Below, piece after piece: positions 15,204 to 30,513 of a stretch of 64,000 bases of DNA. Under the pieces are notes generated by a model. It ran no database searches. It saw nothing but the letters and a program-made list of their open reading frames with translations, and was not told where the DNA came from. A program made the position numbers and the translations under genes. Location: positions 310,001 through 374,000 of the forward strand of contig JACJXX010000002.1 in the NCBI GenBank assembly GCA_020636435.1, written 5' to 3'. This DNA is from Lewinellaceae bacterium. GTDB lineage: Bacteria; Bacteroidota; Bacteroidia; Chitinophagales; Saprospiraceae. The stretch's first letter is position 1. Every line of letters begins with the position of its first letter.

Positions 15204-16700
15204 CTACTGCTGTTCTTCCCGCAACAACGTTGCCAGATAAGCCAACAAGGGCAGCGCAACCAGGCTGCCCGGTACGTCGGCGCTGGTCATCTCATAACCA
15301 AAGAAAGTGACAGCAACGGCAAAAACCGCCACCAGAGCCAGGCCAGCGAACAACAAAGCTTTAGGAAAGAAAGCCCGGTCGAACGGCAGGCTGCGCCAGG
15401 AAAAGCTGCTGTTTTGAGTGCCCGCCAGGGCAAGCTTGCGCTGGCGAACCACCACTGCTCCGAAAATGAGCATCAGCAAGGCCAGGATCATCACGCCCCA
15501 CTCCGACATAGTGGGAATATTGGAAGGCACAGCCGTATAGCCAACCCGGCCCGTCGCCAAATCGTAGGCCACACAAATCTGCTCGTTATTCGTAGTTGTA
15601 GTAAACTGCCAGTTGCCGGAGTTGACGCTCCTTTCGCCGCCGGTCTGCTGCCAGGAATCAAAGCTGCCGCAAACGACCGGCTTCCACTCGTAAGTACCAG
15701 CTACATCTACATTATAACACCAGATGCCGTTGCCCATAGGCGTCATAGGAACGGAATTGTCAAAACCATTGTACTGGCCCGGCGCGCATAAGGCAGGGAA
15801 AAAGCCGTCTTCTGCCGCCTCTACTTCCCCTGTATTCGAATCAAACCGGAAGGCGACACTCCCGCCCTGGTGGTTGTACCACGCATTGGGGCCGCCCGGA
15901 TACCAGGTATCGGTGGCGGCATTGTATATCTTGAATTCCTGCCGGCCGATGGGCGTGGAACCAAAGTCGTAAGTCAATTCGTACACGCCGTCCCCGTCCG
16001 GGTCTTCCAGTTCGCAGGAGGCGCTGGTGTTGCCAAAGTCGCAGGGAAACCCCTGGCTGCCCCGCAGGTAGATGCCGGTTGGCGGGTTGGCGTAGGTTAC
16101 CCGGCCGGTGGCCGGGTCATAAGTTACACAAAATTGCTCGTTATCAGAGGAAGTAGTTATGCTCCAGTTGGCCGAGTTGACATCGCGCTCGCCGTTGCCG
16201 GGCTGCCAGGAGTCGAAACCGCCGCAAACGGTGGGCTTCCAGGAGTACGTGCCCGCATTAGGTACCGTATAACACCAGTTGGTTCCTCCCGTATTGACCA
16301 TTGCGGAAGCAGAAGAGTTGGGGTTGAAACCGTTGAAGTCGCCTGGCGCGCAGAGCGGAGCAGAAAGCCCGTCCACCGCCTCTACCTGGAAATTCGCCGT
16401 ATTGATCCGGAAAGTTACCGAGCCGCCGGAATGGATGAACCAGGAATTGGCATTGGGCGGGTACCAGGTGTCGTTGTCGCTGTTGTAAATCTTGAATTCC
16501 TGCCGGCCGATGGGCGACGCGCCGAAATCATAAGACAGTTCGTAAACGCCGTTCATGTCCGGGTCGGTTAATTGGCAGGAGGCGTTGGTATTGCCAAAAT
16601 CGCAGGCTGATGCCTGGCTTCTTAGATAGAAGGTTTGTGCGTTCGCAGCCATCGACAGGCCGAGAAAGAATAGTAGATAGAGTAAGCCGGTTTTTTTCAT
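15204..16700 (-). CDS. IPTL-CTERM exosortase-sorted secreted protein, two-repeat
   Basis: A 498-residue protein. The signal peptide MKKTGLLYLLFFLGLSMAANAQ precedes two similar ~200-residue halves, each with a carbohydrate-binding-like strand set (YLRSQASACDFGNT... and YLRGSQGFPCDFGNT..., both ending in a GRVxYxxxP tail) and several paired Cys. Near residue 390 is IPTMSEWGVMILALLMLIFGA followed by RQRK, an IPTL-CTERM sorting signal (IPTxxxWG, helix, basic tail). Unlike many such proteins it continues for ~90 residues with two more hydrophobic stretches. Exosortase H (24921-25490) should process it. Next to it on the same strand is the giant adhesin-like gene. Confidence 0.85.
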   Translation of the reverse strand: MKKTGLLYLLFFLGLSMAANAQTFYLRSQASACDFGNTNASCQLTDPDMNGVYELSYDFGASPIGRQEFKIYNSDNDTWYPPNANSWFIHSGGSVTFRINTANFQVEAVDGLSAPLCAPGDFNGFNPNSSASAMVNTGGTNWCYTVPNAGTYSWKPTVCGGFDSWQPGNGERDVNSANWSITTSSDNEQFCVTYDPATGRVTYANPPTGIYLRGSQGFPCDFGNTSASCELEDPDGDGVYELTYDFGSTPIGRQEFKIYNAATDTWYPGGPNAWYNHQGGSVAFRFDSNTGEVEAAEDGFFPALCAPGQYNGFDNSVPMTPMGNGIWCYNVDVAGTYEWKPVVCGSFDSWQQTGGERSVNSGNWQFTTTTNNEQICVAYDLATGRVGYTAVPSNIPTMSEWGVMILALLMLIFGAVVVRQRKLALAGTQNSSFSWRSLPFDRAFFPKALLFAGLALVAVFAVAVTFFGYEMTSADVPGSLVALPLLAYLATLLREEQQ

Positions 16701-16987
16701 GATGTAGGAATGATTTGTTATTAAGCACGATAATTTACAATGCCGGCTGGGTCGTTCAGTGGCATTATTTGGATTGATGAAAGTTCGTTTTATATGAGCC
16801 GGGTGGCCGATTCATTCAGGCCGTCTAGTTTTGCGCGCTTGAGCAAAAGCCCTTTCGGCCTTGCTAAATTAGCAATTTTATCTATTCTTTTTAGAAGAAT
16901 GTGGGAGCGCTTACTGCTTTTGCCTCTGGGGTTAGGCTTAACAAGTTTTCCACGGAAGGGACAAAGTGAAACTTGTCAAGCCTTCAG

Positions 16988-24685
<7,698 letters not shown>

Positions 24686-24794
24686 CCGGGCTGTCTGTTA
24701 TCACAAGATCGTTCTGTACCTGGTAAGTTTGATAAAAATAATTTTCTTGCCCGGCAGATCATAATCTTTGGGCAGAATAAGCGGCATTTACTGG

Positions 24795-24820
24795 TTGCAT
24801 ATTATGAAATGATACGTTTG
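24795..24820 (+). promoter_or_regulatory. Possible Bacteroidota-type promoter for xrtH
   Basis: TACGTTTG (24813-24820) matches the -7 consensus TAnnTTTG, and TTG at 24795-24797 could be the -33 box, although the 15-base gap is shorter than usual. It lies ~100 bp upstream of the xrtH start and opposite the giant gene's start, in the divergent intergenic space. Confidence 0.3.
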
Positions 24821-24920
24821 CTGGCAAAAAGCGAGGCTACGGCAGGTAAGGGAGGGAAAAAAACGAAGGCGTTTCATTATTCCGCCTGGTTTTTTATGAT
24901 CTTTGCCAAAAACACAAAAA

Positions 24921-25490
24921 ATGGCGCGACGAAAGAAACGGCGGCCTCAGCCAGAGGGCTTTCTTTCCCGGCTCAAAGGCCGGCTGGCCACCCGTTCGCC
25001 CATTCTGCTTTTTTGCCTGGGCCTGGCCCTTATTATGGCTGGGTATTTCTGGCTGTACAACCAGGATTTTTTCAATACCTACTTCTACCTGCCGGCGGTG
25101 CAATTCTACGCCGATTGGGGCAGCCGCATCTTATCGCTGCTGGGGCAGAACACGGCCAGCGACGGGGCGCTCATCGCCAATTCCGAATTTTCCATCAACA
25201 TCGGCAAAGGCTGCGATGCCCTGACGCCAACGGTGCTCTTCCTCGGGGCGGTGCTGATCTTCCCCATCGCCTTCCGGGCCAAGCTGCCGGCTCTGTTGCT
25301 GGCGCCGATAGGCATCGCCCTGCTCAACTTTCTGCGCATCATCAGCCTGTTTCTGATCGGCATTTACGCGCCGGGCTTTTTCGAACTGGCGCACATTGAA
25401 ATCTGGCAGGCCATCTTCATCGCGGTTTGCTTCATAGGCTGGGTATACTGGCTGGCCTGGGCGACAAAAAGAACGGCGCAGCATGGGTAA
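24921..25490 (+). CDS. xrtH: Exosortase H (IPTLxxWG-type)
   Basis: A 189-residue membrane protein with a basic N-terminus (MARRKKRRPQ) and about six hydrophobic helices. The exosortase catalytic triad is visible: Cys in IGKGCDALTP, Arg in LLNFLRIISLF, and His in FELAHIEIWQ. The family cleaves C-terminal sorting signals in the inner membrane. Assignment to exosortase H rests on its neighbour, a partner membrane protein, and an IPTL-CTERM protein 8 kb away on the other strand; XrtH is the exosortase recorded as IPTLxxWG-specific (established knowledge). ATG 24921 is chosen over an in-frame TTG at 24903. It overlaps the next gene by 8 bp. Confidence 0.85.
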   Translation: MARRKKRRPQPEGFLSRLKGRLATRSPILLFCLGLALIMAGYFWLYNQDFFNTYFYLPAVQFYADWGSRILSLLGQNTASDGALIANSEFSINIGKGCDALTPTVLFLGAVLIFPIAFRAKLPALLLAPIGIALLNFLRIISLFLIGIYAPGFFELAHIEIWQAIFIAVCFIGWVYWLAWATKRTAQHG

Positions 25491-26121
25491 GCTCAACCTA
25501 CTCCTTCGATTCGGCGGCCTGTTGTTCCTCTACTACATCGGCCTGATGGCGCTCGCCTTGTCGACGGGCTTTGCCGGCGCCTACCTCAAATGGCACTGCG
25601 GCTGCGCCGAGGCTCTGTGGGGCAACGCCACTCCGGTAGCGCAAATCAGCTGCGTGGGGCAGAAAACCGGGAAGGGGCGATACGATGCGGAAGTCGAATA
25701 CCGTTTCATCGACAAACAGGAACTGGCGCGCCTGACGGAGCAGGCTCAACGAAGCGGACAGGCCGACGTTCAGCTGGATGTCTTTGGCTGGTCTTACAAT
25801 TTCATGCGGATCGAGCTTTTTCCCCTGCTGTTCCTCGTCGCGCTGGCGCTGGCTTACCCGGCTTCCTGGCGGTACCGGCTGCGGTCGCTGGCGTTGGCGT
25901 TGATGCTGTTCCTTCCGCTGTCTTTCGTCCTGCTGTACGCCAAGTTTTTGTACCAGATGCACCTCGACACCACCGTCTTCGGCCATTATCAGCTTCCAGC
26001 GTTTTGGGCCGGCTTCATGCGAAACCTCTCGCTTTCGCTGGCGGAAGCGCGTTTTATCTTTATCCTCCTGCTTTGGGGAGCGGTGATGGTGCGCCGGGAG
26101 GATTTGCGGCAGGTGATTTGA
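25483..26121 (+). CDS. Exosortase H-associated membrane protein
   Basis: A 212-residue protein with a membrane helix at the N-terminus (LLLRFGGLLFLYYIG), a soluble loop containing CGCAEALW, and three further helices (LFPLLFLVALALAYP, LALALMLFLPLSFVLLY, ARFIFILLLWGAVMV). It overlaps the exosortase gene by 8 bp, so both are probably made together. Its position and topology match the partner protein normally found beside exosortase H. Its biochemical role is not known. It has no signal-peptidase site apart from the first helix. Confidence 0.7.
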   Translation: MGKLNLLLRFGGLLFLYYIGLMALALSTGFAGAYLKWHCGCAEALWGNATPVAQISCVGQKTGKGRYDAEVEYRFIDKQELARLTEQAQRSGQADVQLDVFGWSYNFMRIELFPLLFLVALALAYPASWRYRLRSLALALMLFLPLSFVLLYAKFLYQMHLDTTVFGHYQLPAFWAGFMRNLSLSLAEARFIFILLLWGAVMVRREDLRQVI

Positions 26122-26162
26122 AGGGTAAGTAGGCGGACACATTTATAATACGTTTCGTTCGC

Positions 26163-26247
26163 GAGAGACTGAAGTCTCGATGCGGAATAACCTGCCAGTC
26201 TCCAGACTGGCGTAAATCGACAAGTTAGATAGTTTACGCCAGTCTGG
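26163..26247. repeat. Interlocking hairpin cluster
   Basis: GAGACT/AGTCTC (26164-26177), GCCAGTCT/AGACTGGC (26194-26211), and CCAGACTGGCGTAAA (26202-26216) against TTTACGCCAGTCTGG (26233-26247) share arms, so two alternative folds compete for the middle segment. It lies downstream of the exosortase partner gene on the + strand and may serve as a transcript end or be an element. No second copy was seen in the window. Confidence 0.5.
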
Positions 26248-26418
26248 GTCAATATCCGGCGGCTGTTGGATGAGTTTATGGAGGAATGAAGGTGGTGCAG
26301 CTTCATCTATAGTATCAACCGCTAGCATCAACCGCCCACCGGGCGCAGCATCGCACTACCGCCAAAATGGCGGGGGCAAGCATCCAAAGCATCGATCAAC
26401 AGACACTTTGAGGAAAAC

Positions 26419-27585
26419 CTATCCGGTTCTGGTTTGCAAAACCTGCTTAAAACTCTCCACCAACCGCTCTACATCCCGCTCATCATTGAACACGTGGCAA
26501 GAGATCCGCACCGCGCTGCCCCTCAGCGAAACATACACCCCCTGCTCCTGGAAAGCCGATTTCAACTGCTCCAAATCCACCTCCTCCGGCAAGCGCACCC
26601 CCACCAGATGGTGTGCCCGGCGCGCCTCCGGCTCTACCCGGCAGCCCAGCTCCGCCAGTTGTTGCAGGGGTTCGCGCATCAGTTCCCGGCAGTAGGCCTG
26701 GATATTGGGCACGCCCCATTCCAGCAGTTGCTGTAGGGCGCGCAGTTGCATAGGCAAAAGGATGAAATTGCTTTGTTCGCCCATGGAGTAGCGCCCGGCC
26801 AGCGGCTGATATGCCGGCTGGTAGTTCACCAGGTTTTTGAAATCCTCGCTATGCAGGCGGTTGATCCAGCTCTCTTCGATGGGAACGCCGCCGTCGAATG
26901 CCGGGCCGAAGTAGGCCAGGCCGATGCTGTAGGGGCCCAGCAGCCATTTGTAGCCGGCACAGATGAGGGCGTCGGGTTGGATGTCCTGCACGTCGAAGGG
27001 CAGGGCGCCTACCGACTGGGTGCCGTCCACCACCAGCCAGGCGCCGGCTTCGGTGGCCCGTTGCCGGATGGCTTTCAAGTCAAATAAAGCGCCATCGGCC
27101 CAGTGGATGTGCCCCAGGGTTACCAGGGCGGTGCGCTCGTCGATGGCGGCCAGGATGCGTTCGTTCCATTGTTGGCTGCGTTGCTCCCCGTCCGGCGCCG
27201 GCACAATGCGCAGTTCCGCTCCTCTTTCCTCCGCCAGCCGCTGCCAGGTATAGAAGTTGCTGGGAAACTGCTCTTCCAGCAGCACGATATTGTCGCCTGC
27301 CTCGAGCTTTAGGTTGCGGGCGGCCGTGGCCAGGCCGTAGGAGGCGGAAGGGATGACGGCAATGCGATTGGGATCGGGCGCATTCACCAGTTGGGCAAAG
27401 GCTTGCCTGAGGTGCTGCACCGGTTCGAAAAAATGAGGTGGTTCTATCTCGTAGGGGCGGCTCTTCCTCCGCACGCCTTCGTACCCGGCCTGCTCCACGC
27501 TTTTGAGCAGGGGCGACATGTAGGCGCAGTTGAGGTAGGCGATGTCATCGGGGATGGAAAAGAGGTGTTTTTGGTTGTGGAGCAT
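26419..27585 (-). CDS. Class V aminotransferase / selenocysteine-lyase-like PLP enzyme
   Basis: A 388-residue protein of the fold-type I PLP class V group. AYLNCAYMSPLLK at the N-terminus, SASYGLATAARNL for the cofactor phosphate, LVTLGHIHWADGALFDL, VDGTQSVGALPFDV, and the Schiff-base lysine in CAGYKWLLGPYS are all present in the expected order. The C-terminal small domain is complete. The substrate is unknown: family members include cysteine desulfurases, kynureninase-like and isopenicillin-epimerase-like enzymes, and the absence of a clear Cys loop argues against desulfurase activity. It is monocistronic, with a palindromic element upstream. Confidence 0.85.
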   Translation of the reverse strand: MLHNQKHLFSIPDDIAYLNCAYMSPLLKSVEQAGYEGVRRKSRPYEIEPPHFFEPVQHLRQAFAQLVNAPDPNRIAVIPSASYGLATAARNLKLEAGDNIVLLEEQFPSNFYTWQRLAEERGAELRIVPAPDGEQRSQQWNERILAAIDERTALVTLGHIHWADGALFDLKAIRQRATEAGAWLVVDGTQSVGALPFDVQDIQPDALICAGYKWLLGPYSIGLAYFGPAFDGGVPIEESWINRLHSEDFKNLVNYQPAYQPLAGRYSMGEQSNFILLPMQLRALQQLLEWGVPNIQAYCRELMREPLQQLAELGCRVEPEARRAHHLVGVRLPEEVDLEQLKSAFQEQGVYVSLRGSAVRISCHVFNDERDVERLVESFKQVLQTRTG

Positions 27586-27646
27586 GGTGGTGTCGGTGTA
27601 TATTGGAGGGATACCTGGGACTTTTCAGAAAACTGTGTCACCTTCG

Positions 27647-27771
27647 GGCTACCCGTCTAGCGTTGGACAATAGCTGCCGGGGTTGTGTACGGTGTACGGG
27701 TCCAACGTTGGCTAGTGGCTGTGTACGGTGTACGAAGCACCACCTGGCTGTCCAACATTAGAACGGTAGCC
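27647..27771. mobile_element. Palindromic element, GGCTACC-end family, copy 2 (8-bp duplication)
   Basis: GGCTACCCGTCTAGCGTTGG (27647-27666) is matched in inverted orientation at 27749-27771. CACCTTCG lies on both sides (27639-27646 and 27772-27779), an exact 8-bp duplication. The filling is two GTGTACGGTGTACG blocks with an internal GTCCAACGTTGGCTAG that repeats part of the end sequence. The ends are close to those of 9071-9213, but the filling differs completely. It lies in the upstream region of the aminotransferase gene. Confidence 0.75.
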
Positions 27772-27861
27772 CACCTTCGTCATAAACGACTGATTTTCAG
27801 GATTGCTTTGAACCTCGAACACAGAACTTTGAACATCCCCGGATACCTCATAACAAGCCCT

Positions 27862-28731
27862 TCATCCTGCTCCATCCTTGCCTGCTGTTTTCAACTCCTC
27901 AATAATTGCCTTCACCCGCTCCAGCGGCATATCCGCAAGTTCGGCGATTTCCTCCGGTGACATGCCTTTTTGCCAGCCGCGGGTAACTACGATCCGTTCT
28001 TTTTCATTAAAGGCTTCTTCTCTGCCCTCTTCTCTGCCCTCTTCTTTGCCTTCTTCTTTGCCTTTCTTGTAGAGAAAGTCTGATCTAACATCGTACGTTA
28101 CTGGCATATCTTCAATAGTTTTAATTGTTAACTCATGCAATTTACGCAATCCAGACATTACATTCAATTGGCGGATGTATTTCTGTAGGGAAAGCTCGCC
28201 TTTCACTACTTTTTGCAGCCGTTCCACGATAGAACGTATGACAGCCTCCGGCGGTTTATTTTTGAAATCTGCGAGGATGGCCAGCACTACGACTTCCGGA
28301 ACCTGGCTACTCAACAGTTGCCCATAATCCAACCGCCCGAAATCGACCAATTCAAAGCCAGTAAACACCTCCTCTTCTTTTAATCGGGTGGGGATATTCG
28401 GCCGGCGCTCGCCCAGATAAACCACTACATGATGTACAGGCAGCCGGTACTTTTTCAATAAGATGCCATGGTATTCAGACACCCGGTATACCATGAGGCG
28501 CTTCGCTTTTGTTTCGAATTCTACATGCAGGATGAATTTTCGCCCATCTTCAGTGAGGATGATGCGCAAAAAATCAGCTTCCCGCTCCAGTGTAGTTTGC
28601 AGTTTGGCTTCCAGCCGCTCGGCAGACACAATGCGAATATTCAACAGTTGTTCCAGGAACGGCAGAAAGAGCGCTTCCAGGTTCTCCTTGATGATCTTGT
28701 CGTACTTATTGGCTTCTTTTTTGGAGTCCAT
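27862..28731 (-). CDS. Rpn-family nuclease-like protein with GKEEG repeat tail
   Basis: About 289 residues from MDSKKEANKYDKI. The core ILTEDGRKFILHVEFETKA supplies the PD-(D/E)xK-like D...ExE strand, followed by RVSEYHGILLKKY and VVVYLGERR. Near the C-terminus is an array of KGKEEGKEEGREEGREE, a tail typical of Rpn and related proteins where short in-frame repeats vary in length. It ends with a small helical domain GWQKGMSPEEIAELADMP. The start at 28731 is chosen because upstream residues lack similarity. This is the second such gene here, next to the conflict island. Confidence 0.7.
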   Translation of the reverse strand: MDSKKEANKYDKIIKENLEALFLPFLEQLLNIRIVSAERLEAKLQTTLEREADFLRIILTEDGRKFILHVEFETKAKRLMVYRVSEYHGILLKKYRLPVHHVVVYLGERRPNIPTRLKEEEVFTGFELVDFGRLDYGQLLSSQVPEVVVLAILADFKNKPPEAVIRSIVERLQKVVKGELSLQKYIRQLNVMSGLRKLHELTIKTIEDMPVTYDVRSDFLYKKGKEEGKEEGREEGREEAFNEKERIVVTRGWQKGMSPEEIAELADMPLERVKAIIEELKTAGKDGAG

Positions 28732-28825
28732 GTTGTAAGATAGCAAAAAAGTCCTTGTTGTGCAATATTTTGGTTTAATAAAAACAAATAATGTCGAATT
28801 ATTTTGTTTTTTTTGAAAAGAAGTA

Positions 28826-28869
28826 GGATTCAAATCTAGAAAATCAATCTATTTTTTTGATTTGAATCC
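28826..28869. repeat. Inverted repeat upstream of the Rpn-type gene
   Basis: GGATTCAAATC (28826-28836) and GATTTGAATCC (28859-28869) are exact complements, with an AT-rich spacer containing a 7-T run. It lies ~95 bp upstream of the start at 28731 and could be an operator or the end signal of a transcript. No further copy was seen. Confidence 0.4.
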
Positions 28870-28930
28870 CGTTATATCACTTTTTGCCAAAAAAGACGCC
28901 GACTGGGTTTAGGCAAAACAGGTTTACTAG

Positions 28931-29053
28931 TTGTGCTAGTTTTTTCAAAGCCCCGGAATTTGGGCATCTGGGAGGCTGCACCTCCTTTAGGAGGCCGGGA
29001 GGCAGCGCGAGGGATGTCCAAATTCCGGGCATCGAAGAATTTAACTAGCACAA
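28931..29053. mobile_element. 123-bp inverted-repeat element truncating the NACHT gene
   Basis: The left end TTGTGCTAGTT...GAATTTGGGCATC and right end, as complement TTGTGCTAGTT...GAATTTGGACATC, form ~40-bp imperfect inverted arms. The centre has CCTCCTTTAGGAGG. The right end supplies the final codons (CAS) and stop of the truncated NACHT frame at 29041. No target duplication was found, so a deletion beside the element is likely. Confidence 0.6.
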
Positions 29054-29835
29054 TTGGTAAGCATATAAAACCCTTTTCCATCCGAGCGCTTAAACTTCAG
29101 CTCGTAGGGGTCATCTTCCTGCCCGGGGAAATACTGCGTGCGGCAGGTTATTACCACTTCACAGAAGTTTCGGGAAGCTTCGATGATCTCATCCACTCTT
29201 TTATTAAAAGCCTCCTCATCAGAAACATCAGGGTCTTTGGAAACAATGTTTGGGTCTTCGTCCAAGGCATCAAGCAATAGAATGGTATTCTTAGCATCCT
29301 CTGTCTTAATGGCTTTTATTTCCTTTAGCGTATCCGGATGCGAAAAGCGGAACAACCGCATCTTGTGGTTTCGGTGCAAATTGAAAAAAGAGTGATACTG
29401 GATATACAGGTTGATCATAAAAGTGGTCTTCCCCATCCCGGAATCAGCCAGAATGAGGTAGAAACGTTCACTGTCAACCTTTTCGTCGAAAGCAGTTTTG
29501 ATAAAGAAAGGTATCAATGGTTGAGTAGCCACATACTTATGAGTGAAACCAGGCTCATCCTGCCGGGCAGGTGAAGCATTCTGGTACTGAGTCGGAATAA
29601 AAATGCCCGTAGCCTGTTGCACACTCGGATAATCGAACTGCGGCTTCAAGTCCCGTGCCGCTCTTGAATTTTCCCAGCGCACATACAAACGCTTGATACC
29701 CCACGCCGATAGCCAAACCAATAAGGCTATTACAACCACTGCTAATCCATCGCTGGTGTCTTCGCTAAAGCCCCAGTGCTGAAACCAGGCGCTAAAGGGG
29801 AGCAGGTCCAGAAGCGCCTCAATAAATTTGTCCAT
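29041..29835 (-). pseudogene. Truncated membrane-anchored NACHT/STAND NTPase
   Basis: The 264 residues end abruptly inside the NTPase domain. An N-terminal membrane helix (GLAVVVIALLVWLSAWGI, ~31-48) is followed by the linker, Walker A LADSGMGKTTF (~residue 130), Walker B TILLLDALDEDP, and sensor VVITCRTQYFPGQ. Normally several hundred residues of helical and sensor domain follow, but here the frame runs into the 28931-29053 element after FYMLTN and stops. STAND NTPases act in immunity and regulated conflict systems. The caspase gene lies upstream on the same strand. It is likely inactive. Confidence 0.75.
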
Positions 29836-30337
29836 TGGCTCAGTTTTGTTTGCTTATGCAGTTCTACTGACGGTTGGCGAGATCTGATATCTCCCCTCCA
29901 CCTGCATCAGCATTATAGTTCCGGCAATGCAGCAAAAATACCGCACGTCATTTGCCAGGGCTATAAATATAGAGAATCCTGTCTCATTGATAGGAAAACA
30001 CAGAGGCCTTCTTTCGAGATGCACCAATGTTCACCACACTTAGAATCGGCCAGACAGCGGCCCGCCCTGTGGAATACTTGTATCAGCAAATTCCACAGCG
30101 CCCGCAGCCGCGGAAGCGAGCGCGCCCCTCCCCTAGCCTACCCAAGCGAGCTGCACCACGAACGGCCATGGCAAGCGCCGAGCGAGGCAGTAACTTGCGG
30201 GGACTGCTGGCTGTGTGGTTAGACAATCCAGGGATGACAGCCATCCAGCGAGAAGCAAGGTAAGCGATGGTGGCAGGAAGGGTATAGGTAGAAGCGTACA
30301 GGGCTGACTTGATTTTTATCAACCTGGTCAAAAAAAA
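29836..30337. other. Gene-free stretch in the conflict island
   Basis: This holds about 500 bases between the NACHT remnant and the caspase terminator. Small inverted repeats occur (GAGATCTGATATCTC near 29880), but there is no protein with family similarity and no recognisable RNA gene. It may be debris of lost genes. No template repeat matching the caspase C-terminus was found here. Confidence 0.45.
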
Positions 30338-30389
30338 ATGCACAGGGCGTTCGATGCGAAAATCCATTCGCCCTACCAGCACTGTGCAT
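30338..30389 (-). terminator. Strong terminator downstream of the caspase gene
   Basis: On the reverse strand, ATGCACAG...GGGCG pairs with CGCCC...CTGTGCAT, followed directly by nine T (complement of A-run 30330-30338). It would end the caspase transcript ~130 bp after the stop codon. Confidence 0.75.
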
Positions 30390-30441
30390 ATAGAGGACTT
30401 TTCGTCCTGGCGTATGCAAGACACACCAGGCGCAGGGCACT

Positions 30442-30480
30442 CCCGTGAAATACTTAGCTCATCTCAGTGCATTTCACGGG
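30442..30480. repeat. Hairpin between caspase stop and terminator
   Basis: CCCGTGAAAT (30442-30451) and ATTTCACGGG (30471-30480) are exact complements. It stands about 35 bases after the caspase stop codon, before the terminator. Diversity-generating retroelements often place an inverted repeat just past the variable region; whether this is one cannot be told from the window. Confidence 0.5.
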
Positions 30481-30513
30481 ATTCAACGGTAGCCATCCGG
30501 CCATACCTTTGAG

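Noticed and set aside
26143..26331. Short reverse-strand frame (62 codons) near the hairpin cluster
   Set aside because: It covers the hairpins and has no recognisable similarity; kept only as a gap region.
30338..30480. Integron attC site
   Set aside because: The hairpins lack the R'/R'' core (AAC...GTT) arrangement and no integrase is present.
29836..30513. DGR template repeat or retron RNA next to the caspase gene
   Set aside because: I found no second copy of the variable-region sequence and no reverse transcriptase frame here; only a hairpin and terminator are supported.
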